This document shows positions 58,065-64,000 of a stretch of 64,000 nt of DNA, piece by piece. The position numbers and the translations under genes are program-made. The stretch's first letter is position 1. Every line of letters begins with the position of its first letter. Origin of the DNA: Planctomycetota bacterium (lineage in GTDB: Bacteria; Planctomycetota; Phycisphaerae; Phycisphaerales; SM1A02); NCBI GenBank assembly GCA_027622195.1, contig JAQBZO010000001.1, forward strand, positions 124,001 through 188,000, in the 5' to 3' direction. The notes below the pieces were generated by a model. The model did no database searches, had not been told where the DNA came from, and worked only from the letters and a program-made list of their open reading frames with translations.

Positions 58065-60097
58065 GTTCGTACCTCTGCGCGGAGGGTTGTGCCGAGCGCG
58101 GTCACGCAACGAGCAACTTGGTCGTCCACATCTTCTCGACGAAGGGTTCGGTCCGCAGCACGAAACCGCATACGAAGTGTCAGTGACTTTCGTCCTGCGC
58201 CGATCTGCTTTCCGCGAAACGTGCTCACGAACTCGACGGACTCGAGGTCAGTGAGTGCGAACGATTCCACAGTCGTGCGGACTGAATCCCACGAGGTGGA
58301 CTCCTCGACGATGACCGAGAGGTCGCGATCCGCGGGGGGAAACTGGGCGAGAGCGATCACGCGCATTTCGGGAGGAAACGTTGTGATCGCATCCGAGATG
58401 AACAACTCCGCAGCGGCGATGGGGCCTTCTGCGCCGAGGGACTTGAGCGTGCGTCGATGAAAGAGTCCGATCGATCCAACGCACTGACCAGCGAGTCGGA
58501 CTTCTGCACAGGGATCGAGTCCATTGAATGCACTGGTGGGGCAGAAGGTTGGTGCAGCGTGAAAGAGGGTGGAGAAGAGTCGTTCGATGGCACCGCGCAG
58601 CGATCGAAATGCTTGCTGTCCATCGGCATCAGCAACGATGAGTGACAACGCCAGCCGTTCGCGATGTTCCTTTGCAGGCAAGTCGAAAACGCGAGCCACT
58701 TCAAAGAGGCGGGGACGATCCATGGCGCGATCGATGTTGGTTTGAAGCACCGCGAGCAAACTGGGCAAAAGGCTCGGACGCAACACAGGCTCTTGCGCGC
58801 GATCATCATCGACACGAAGCGGGGAAGTTCCTTGGGCGACAAATGGCTGCGCGCAGCGGTCACTGATCAGAGTGTGGGTCACCGTCTCGATGAAACCAAG
58901 TCCAGCAAGCAAGTCCTTCGCCGCACGGATGGCTGCGACCTTCGCTTGCGGCGGATGAGCACGCACCACGATTGAATCCTTCATCACAATGACATCGAGT
59001 CCGCGCAGTCGTGCGACCTCTTCGATGAGATCCACTTCGCGTTCGAGATCGACCCGCTGCGGCGGGATCGTGCATCGAATGGTTCCACCATCGTGTTGCG
59101 GATCAAATCCAAGTGGAGTCAGAAATCGAATGATGTCTGCCGCCGAGATCGCATCTCCCAGGATTTGTCCGCATCTCGCCACGCGAAGAGAGACGATGCG
59201 TGGCGCAGCGGCAGGGGTACCCGCGTCGAGTGATCCTTCACAGAGCGTTCCACCCGCCAACTGCAGAATAAGTTGCACGAGACGCGCTGCCGATGGACGC
59301 ACTTGTCCTGCATCGACGGTGCGTTCAAAACGGAACGATGAGTCGCTCGCGAGTCCAAGGGCTCGACTCGCCGCTCGAACGGTGCGAGGATCGAATGATG
59401 CCACTTCGATCAGAATGTCGGTGGTCTGTTCTGTGACCGCCGTGACCGCTCCGCCTTTCACTCCCGCGATGGCCACGGGACGCGAGCCATCGGCGATGAC
59501 AAGGTCAGAAGATCGAAGTGTGATCTCCTTGGCACCTTCTCCGATGGGGAGAAAAGATTCTCCCTCTTTCGCGCGGCGCACGCGAATCTCTGAACCAGTC
59601 AGTTTCTGCAAATCAAAAACATGAGTGGGTTGTCCAAGTTCGAATAACACATAGTTTGTGCAATCGACAATGTTGTTCCGAGGGTTTTGTCCAATCGCGC
59701 GCAAACGAGACTGCATCCACTCGGGGCTCGGTCCGACCTTCACACCACGAATCACATGCGCGGTGTAAAGGGGGCATCCAGCGAGATCGTCATTCGTGAT
59801 GCGAGCACAGGTCGAGGCGCTTGCGCCGCGAGATTGCGCTGCATTCCAACCCGCTGCCGCCGCGGATGGATCGCGAGCCGTCCTTCCAGTCGCCGCGGCG
59901 ATTTCGCGCGCGAGTCCAAGATGCGAGAGGCAGTCTCCACGATTGCTCGTGAGTTCAACCTCCATGACGGTGTCTCCATCGGGAGTGGATTCCCAATGTT
60001 CCACGGGAAAACCCGCATGAGTGAGTCGGTCCACCGCCTCATCCAATTCAATGGGGCGGTCGAGGAGGTCATTGAGCCATCGCAGGCTGGTGCGCAT
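58061..60097 (-). CDS. pheT: Phenylalanyl-tRNA synthetase beta subunit, lacking the EMAPII domain
   Basis: This 678-residue beta subunit has the B1 core from residue 1 (MRTSLRWLNDLLDRPI), a B3/B4 editing region (NNIVDCTNYVLFELGQPTHV), a B5 domain and a C-terminal FDX-ACB anticodon-binding domain (LRREDVDDQVARCV). The usual protein is near 790 residues. The EMAPII-like tRNA-binding insert that normally follows residue 40 is missing: the sequence goes directly from the first B1 strands to ELTSNRGDCLSHLG. pheS is not in the window. ATG 60097 gives the normal N-terminus. Confidence 0.92.
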   Translation of the reverse strand: MRTSLRWLNDLLDRPIELDEAVDRLTHAGFPVEHWESTPDGDTVMEVELTSNRGDCLSHLGLAREIAAATGRTARDPSAAAAGWNAAQSRGASASTCARITNDDLAGCPLYTAHVIRGVKVGPSPEWMQSRLRAIGQNPRNNIVDCTNYVLFELGQPTHVFDLQKLTGSEIRVRRAKEGESFLPIGEGAKEITLRSSDLVIADGSRPVAIAGVKGGAVTAVTEQTTDILIEVASFDPRTVRAASRALGLASDSSFRFERTVDAGQVRPSAARLVQLILQLAGGTLCEGSLDAGTPAAAPRIVSLRVARCGQILGDAISAADIIRFLTPLGFDPQHDGGTIRCTIPPQRVDLEREVDLIEEVARLRGLDVIVMKDSIVVRAHPPQAKVAAIRAAKDLLAGLGFIETVTHTLISDRCAQPFVAQGTSPLRVDDDRAQEPVLRPSLLPSLLAVLQTNIDRAMDRPRLFEVARVFDLPAKEHRERLALSLIVADADGQQAFRSLRGAIERLFSTLFHAAPTFCPTSAFNGLDPCAEVRLAGQCVGSIGLFHRRTLKSLGAEGPIAAAELFISDAITTFPPEMRVIALAQFPPADRDLSVIVEESTSWDSVRTTVESFALTDLESVEFVSTFRGKQIGAGRKSLTLRMRFRAADRTLRREDVDDQVARCVTALGTTLRAEVRT

Positions 60098-60147
60098 TGG
60101 TGGAAAGGTATCAAAATCGCTGCCGAGAGCGTTGGTAGAGTGCATCG

Positions 60148-60777
60148 ATGGCGTCAAGCGTTCACACATTGAGTCGATTCACCCGTCTTGCCTCTGCAAC
60201 GGCGCTGATCGCAATCGCATGTGTTCGCTGCGCTGTGCCTCCAACTCGAACGGCGAGCGAAGTGCCCGAGGATTTTGCCGTGGAGATTGTGGTGCAGACC
60301 GCAGGAGCGGTGGATCAACAACAGGCCCACTTGCGCGCAAGCAAGTTCTTGTTGCAACCCGGCGGTGAATTCGCGACGGCGATCGGTCGTGGAGTAAATG
60401 ATGCGACCGTTCCGGCTCCGACGCGACTTCTGGATCCTCGGCAAGTCGCTGAGTTGTGGACGATGATTCGCTCTTCGAACTTCATTCCAGACCAGACGGA
60501 CATCGTGGTGGGCGCGGGTGCTCGGCCAAGAGTCGTTGCGACAGAACAGAAGGCAACGACGATGGCGGCGATTTGGGTCCGCGCTGATGGGCGAAGTCGT
60601 TGGTGGCATCTACCACTTGATGGAACTGCTCCCGATGCGAATGCGGTTCGATTGGTGCGCACCTGCGATGCGCTCGCGTGGGCGAGCGATGTCGCGCCGG
60701 AACGCGTTGTTCCCGCACGTTTTGATTTTGGAGATGATCCGTACGCATCATTTCGAAAGCCAACGGAGCAGCCTTGA
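60148..60777 (+). CDS. Small exported or lipoprotein, unknown function
   Basis: This is a 209-residue protein with an N-terminal hydrophobic segment and a lipobox-like AIAC (C25). The mature part has mixed alpha and beta structure and no known motif. It is divergent from pheT (50 bp apart). Its TGA overlaps the TTG start of the next small lipoprotein, so the two are probably one unit. Confidence 0.65.
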   Translation: MASSVHTLSRFTRLASATALIAIACVRCAVPPTRTASEVPEDFAVEIVVQTAGAVDQQQAHLRASKFLLQPGGEFATAIGRGVNDATVPAPTRLLDPRQVAELWTMIRSSNFIPDQTDIVVGAGARPRVVATEQKATTMAAIWVRADGRSRWWHLPLDGTAPDANAVRLVRTCDALAWASDVAPERVVPARFDFGDDPYASFRKPTEQP

Positions 60778-61298
60778 GATCCTTTCGACTACTGCGATTC
60801 GCAGTCGTGATCGGTTGCATCGCGATCCCTTCGATGATGAGTGGTTGTTCGCAACCCGTGACCTTGAGCGAGTCGACGGCGCTGCGCGATGCAGCCGTTC
60901 CATGCGATGTGAAACTTGACTTGCTCGTGGTGTGGCCATCGCAGGGAAAAGCCGAGCGCATTCGAGTTGACCGTGGCATTCTCGGTTGGGGAGGAGGGCA
61001 AGCGGCCATCGGCGAAATGGTCACCTGGAAAACTCCCATGACCGAACAAGGGTGTGCGTCAATAGACAACATTGTCCTCAATCTCTGTCGTGATTTTCCG
61101 TCGTCGGATCCTCCAACACATACGGTGGACCAAGTGGACCTCGTCATTCGATGTGACGGGCGCGATCATCGCGTCATGGTGTCATGGCCGAATGATCAAC
61201 TGATGCCGCTCTATCAGGCGCTTGAAAGTCTTTGCAAGGCAAGGTTTACGCCTTCACTGGATCGACTTCCAAAGGCTGGCGAAAAATTCGGACCCTGA
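60774..61298 (+). CDS. Small lipoprotein, unknown function, TTG start
   Basis: This 174-residue protein starts at a TTG that overlaps the previous stop (TTGA). A signal with basic residues (MRSFRLLRF) leads to the lipobox MSGC (C25). The mature part has four further cysteines and resembles no family that I recognise. The final part TPSLDRLPKAGEKFGP is polar. Confidence 0.65.
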   Translation: MRSFRLLRFAVVIGCIAIPSMMSGCSQPVTLSESTALRDAAVPCDVKLDLLVVWPSQGKAERIRVDRGILGWGGGQAAIGEMVTWKTPMTEQGCASIDNIVLNLCRDFPSSDPPTHTVDQVDLVIRCDGRDHRVMVSWPNDQLMPLYQALESLCKARFTPSLDRLPKAGEKFGP

Positions 61299-61329
61299 CT
61301 TCGTACTTTCTTTCACGAACACACTCTTG

Positions 61330-61357
61330 TTGTTCAATCGAATGACGACAAGATAAT
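61330..61357 (+). promoter_or_regulatory. Possible sigma70-type promoter upstream of the second sigma factor
   Basis: TTGTTC at 61330-61335 and GATAAT at 61352-61357 are separated by 16 bp. The 163-bp gap before the sigma factor is AT-rich compared with its surroundings. The leader would be about 100 nt. Confidence 0.35.
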
Positions 61358-61461
61358 TGTGCAAGAAAAAATGGTTTCAGCTCTTTACAACTTTAATTCG
61401 AGCCGTACCCTCGCCTTCACCTCAAAGTCGTGTTGGGGTAGAAAGAGTTCGAGGGCACGCC

Positions 61462-61971
61462 ATGGAACCAAACCTTTCAAATGACACTCATGAAGTCGAT
61501 GGGTCGGATACGTCGCGCGATCAAATCGCGCATGCTTACTCCACTCTGTGTGAGTCGCTGATCGAGCGCCTTCGCAGCACATTCGGACGAACCGCAGCAG
61601 AAGATGCGGTCAACGAGTTTTTCTTGCGACTCATGCGCATTGGTCCTGGAGATGGGAAACGATTGACCTTCAGTTACCTCTATGTGTGCTGTCGTCGGCT
61701 CGCAGCGCGTACTGCATGTCAGTCGCGAACACACCAATTGCTTGCGCAAGAGTCTCCAGCCCACTGCGAGCACGGAGAAGAGACGGAAAGTCTCACCGCG
61801 CTCTTGCAAGGGGTCACGCGCGTCGAATGGGATGTCATTCGCCTGACCGTGGTGGATGGACTGACCTACGAGCAGGCTGCCGCGAGTCTGGGTATCTCCA
61901 TTTCCACCCTCATGGGCATTCGACAGCGGTCGATTTCGCGCATCCGTGATCGGATGGGGCGTTCGCTCTAG
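61462..61971 (+). CDS. ECF-like RNA polymerase sigma factor (second)
   Basis: This 169-residue sigma70-family protein has a short region 2 (AEDAVNEFFLRLMRIG) and a clear region 4 helix-turn-helix (LTYEQAAASLGISISTLMGIRQRSISRIRD). Region 2 is less typical than in the first copy, so this could be a divergent planctomycete ECF class. ATG 61462 is chosen; an earlier ATG at 61357 lies in non-coding-like sequence. It is 13 bp upstream of the Hsp70 gene and so may be co-transcribed with it. Confidence 0.8.
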   Translation: MEPNLSNDTHEVDGSDTSRDQIAHAYSTLCESLIERLRSTFGRTAAEDAVNEFFLRLMRIGPGDGKRLTFSYLYVCCRRLAARTACQSRTHQLLAQESPAHCEHGEETESLTALLQGVTRVEWDVIRLTVVDGLTYEQAAASLGISISTLMGIRQRSISRIRDRMGRSL

Positions 61972-61984
61972 AATCCGCCTCTCT

Positions 61985-63883
61985 ATGACTGAAATGGTGG
62001 TTGGCATCGATCTTGGAACGACCAATTCACTCATCGCCGTGTGCGATGAGCGTGGTCCCCACATCATCGCATCAGAGTCGGGGCGGCGCATGCTTTCCAG
62101 TGCCGTGCGTTACGACGACTCGGGTCGGGTGGAGTCAGTCGGGATGGATGCGCGCCTGGGCGCGGCGGGATATCCAACACGCACCGTCATGAGCGCAAAG
62201 CGGTGGATGGGACGAGCCTTCTCTGAGCGATGCGATGATCCAACGGGCGCAGCTCCGTGCGTCGAGGGATTGCGAGGACGTGCCGTCTTCGCCGTGGGAA
62301 ACATGACGCGCTCTCCAGAAGAAGTGGCTGCCGCGGTTCTTGCGACCCTTGTCGCTGACGCTGAACATCTCCTTGGCTTTCGACCCAAGCGGGCGGTGAT
62401 CACGGTGCCCGCTTACTTTGATGATGGACAGCGGCAAGCAACGCGCGATGCAGCGCGACTTGCGGGCATCGACCCTGTCCGCATTCTCAATGAACCGACC
62501 GCTGCCGCGTTGGCCTACGGAGTGGGGCGACCAGGCGCTTCGACTGAAACGATTGCGGTGTATGACCTCGGCGGAGGCACCTTCGACATTTCGTTGCTTG
62601 AGGTCACTCCTCCTGCGAAGGATCAGCAAGAACTCGCAGGAGATGAAGGATTGTTTCGCGTCCTCTCGACGGCTGGCGACACCCATCTCGGAGGAGACGA
62701 TCTGGATGTACTTCTTGCGCGGTATCTGCTTCGCCAAGTGGCTGGATCGAATGCAGTACTCGAGTCGCTTTCTCCGCACGAGCGCATTTCGCTCATCGCC
62801 GCGTGCGAGACGGCGAAGTGCGCGCTGTCATTCCAAGATCAAACGGTCGTGCGATGGTCGATCAGTGCGGGTCACATTCGATCACTTCCACTGGATCGAC
62901 CGACTCTGGAATCGATCGCTGCCCCGTGGATTGAAAGGACGCTCGTTGCTTGTCGTCGTGCTTGGCGCGACGCTGGCAGTCCGGCAATTGATCGACTCTT
63001 GATGGTGGGTGGATCGACACGACTCGATGCCGTGCGACACGCGGCGGCCGCCTTGTTTCAGACTGAACCATCCACGGCATTGGATCCCGATGAAGTGGTC
63101 GCGCTCGGCGCAGCCGTTCAAGGGGCAGTGCTCTCGGGAAAGCGCCGCGACCTCTTGTTGCTCGATGTCGTGCCTCTTTCTCTCGGTGTCGAGACCGTCG
63201 GCGGAGCGGTAGCCAAAGTCATTATGCGCAACACTTCGATTCCAACGCAAGCAGTCGAGATGTTTTCCACCAGCGTGGACGGGCAGTCCAAGATCTTGAT
63301 CCATGTCGTTCAGGGTGAACGCGAACTCGTCGCCGATGTTCGATCACTCGCACGATTTGAATTAGTAGGGATTCCACCGATGCCCGCAGGGATTCCACAA
63401 TTGGAGGTTCGATTTGTAGTGGACGCGAATGGCATGCTTCAAGTGTCGGCGGTCGAGAGGCGATCTGGCCGTCGTGCCGCGGTGCAAGTCCTTCCGACCT
63501 ATGGATTGAGTGCGGCTGAAGTCGAATCGATGGATTCGGCGAGCGTTGTCCATGCGCGCGAGGACATGCGCCGACACAGGATGATTGATCTCATCGTGAA
63601 TGCACGGCTTGATCTTCGTTGGATCGGCGAAGCCACTTCGAGAGTGCGCGATTCGCTGGATCGGGAGACGACCGAGTCCGTTGACAGAGCCACGCAAGAA
63701 CTGTCTCTCCTCGTTGCAAGGGCTGAGCACGATCCCGATTCAGTCGATGCGGATGAATTGCACCGCGCCAAGGAGGCACTCGATCGAGCGAGTGTGCGCG
63801 TTCACGAAGTGAGTATCGCTGCAAGTCTGAAGTCGATGGCGGCTGAGGCGGGCGGATTATCCAATGAAAGTAGGACAACATGA
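61985..63883 (+). CDS. Hsp70 chaperone, HscA-like
   Basis: This 632-residue Hsp70 has the ATPase signatures GIDLGTTNS (residues 7-15), VYDLGGGTFDISLL and a VGGSTRL segment, then a substrate-binding domain. The IPLSLGVET-like region, the VQGERELVADVRSLARFELVGIPP block and the THAREDM-like segment match the HscA subfamily used in iron-sulfur cluster assembly. A general DnaK is less likely because the C-terminal lid is short and lacks the usual acidic tail. The isc partner genes are absent, though an ISC ferredoxin is at 14 kb. Its stop overlaps ispD. Confidence 0.88.
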   Translation: MTEMVVGIDLGTTNSLIAVCDERGPHIIASESGRRMLSSAVRYDDSGRVESVGMDARLGAAGYPTRTVMSAKRWMGRAFSERCDDPTGAAPCVEGLRGRAVFAVGNMTRSPEEVAAAVLATLVADAEHLLGFRPKRAVITVPAYFDDGQRQATRDAARLAGIDPVRILNEPTAAALAYGVGRPGASTETIAVYDLGGGTFDISLLEVTPPAKDQQELAGDEGLFRVLSTAGDTHLGGDDLDVLLARYLLRQVAGSNAVLESLSPHERISLIAACETAKCALSFQDQTVVRWSISAGHIRSLPLDRPTLESIAAPWIERTLVACRRAWRDAGSPAIDRLLMVGGSTRLDAVRHAAAALFQTEPSTALDPDEVVALGAAVQGAVLSGKRRDLLLLDVVPLSLGVETVGGAVAKVIMRNTSIPTQAVEMFSTSVDGQSKILIHVVQGERELVADVRSLARFELVGIPPMPAGIPQLEVRFVVDANGMLQVSAVERRSGRRAAVQVLPTYGLSAAEVESMDSASVVHAREDMRRHRMIDLIVNARLDLRWIGEATSRVRDSLDRETTESVDRATQELSLLVARAEHDPDSVDADELHRAKEALDRASVRVHEVSIAASLKSMAAEAGGLSNESRTT

Positions 63884-64000
63884 GCGAGATGCGAGTCTGC
63901 CTTATCGTGACGGCTGCAGGTCAAAGCGCTCGTTTTGGATCTGACAAGTTAGGAGAGGACATGGGCGGTCGCCCCGTCCTGCTGCGATCGGTCGAACCCT
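63880..64000 (+). CDS. ispD: 2-C-methyl-D-erythritol 4-phosphate cytidylyltransferase, N-terminal part
   Basis: Only the first 40 residues are in the window. They begin MSEMRVCLIVTAAGQSARFG and contain the nucleotide-binding TAAGQSARFGSDK motif of IspD in the MEP isoprenoid pathway. The ATG overlaps the Hsp70 stop by four bases. Other nucleotidyltransferases share this motif, so the call is moderate until the rest is seen. Confidence 0.75.
   Translation, partial: MSEMRVCLIVTAAGQSARFGSDKLGEDMGGRPVLLRSVEP

Noticed and set aside
1..64000. CRISPR arrays, insertion sequences, prophage genes, tRNA or rRNA genes
   Set aside because: I saw no regularly spaced repeats, no transposase or integrase frames, no cloverleaf-like sequence ending in a T-loop motif and no rRNA segments.

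Overview
The window is a gene-dense bacterial chromosome segment with 54 supported protein genes on both strands (the last one cut by the window end). No gap between genes exceeds about 180 bp, and I see no tRNA, rRNA, insertion sequence, phage gene or CRISPR array. The gene content points to a planctomycete, most likely the Phycisphaerae. Three unrelated secreted proteins end in the same paired EF-hand (dockerin-type) module. There are many FG-GAP and ASPIC/UnbV proteins, and one protein carries an H-X10-DG motif of the kind common in planctomycete prepilin-like proteins. A mur/ddl/ftsQ-like cluster here is not followed by ftsA or ftsZ. The lineage is inferred from these traits, not from a marker-gene tree.

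Layout. 0-14.5 kb is mostly housekeeping: a cupin and an MBL hydrolase, a small dockerin protein, an ACT protein, a PTPS-family enzyme, ruvC-trpE, a periplasmic S41/PDZ protease, the pyruvate dehydrogenase genes E1alpha-E1beta-E2, and rlmN. 14.5-31 kb is a redox and surface-protein island. It holds an ISC-type ferredoxin and a nitrilase. It then has a TPR/FG-GAP/UnbV giant, a five-heme membrane cytochrome with a TPR tail, and a second UnbV protein, all with overlapping start and stop codons. Two dockerin-tagged secreted proteins follow, one of them a di-heme DUF1111 protein, and then a lipoprotein-TPR plus UnbV pair. 31-45 kb is envelope biology: cardiolipin synthase, greA, ftsQ-like, ddl, murB, murC, an NtrC-type regulator, two LptF/LptG permeases, a parvulin-type lipoprotein and a GT-C-like membrane protein. 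45-64 kb contains rpmI-rplT, two ECF-like sigma factors, a SYLF lipoprotein, trpF, a rhomboid protease, citrate synthase, a large FG-GAP protein divergent from a trypsin-like protease, a hydrolase, a cyclodeaminase-pheT pair, two small lipoproteins, an HscA-like Hsp70 and the start of ispD.

How it fits together. Many neighbours share ATGA, GTGA or TTGA stop-start overlaps, which suggests operons with translational coupling: ruvC-trpE; E1alpha-E1beta; nitrilase-UnbV giant; cytochrome-UnbV; murC-murB-ddl; lptF-lptG; sigma-membrane partner; rhomboid-trpF; pheT-cyclodeaminase; Hsp70-ispD. Several convergent pairs overlap at their 3' ends. The best candidate for an undescribed system is the 15.9-31 kb island. 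The fused TPR-FG-GAP-UnbV protein there has the same domain order as a separate two-gene pair nearby, and the island encodes seven CXXCH heme sites, which suggests an extracytoplasmic multiprotein redox assembly of unknown substrate.
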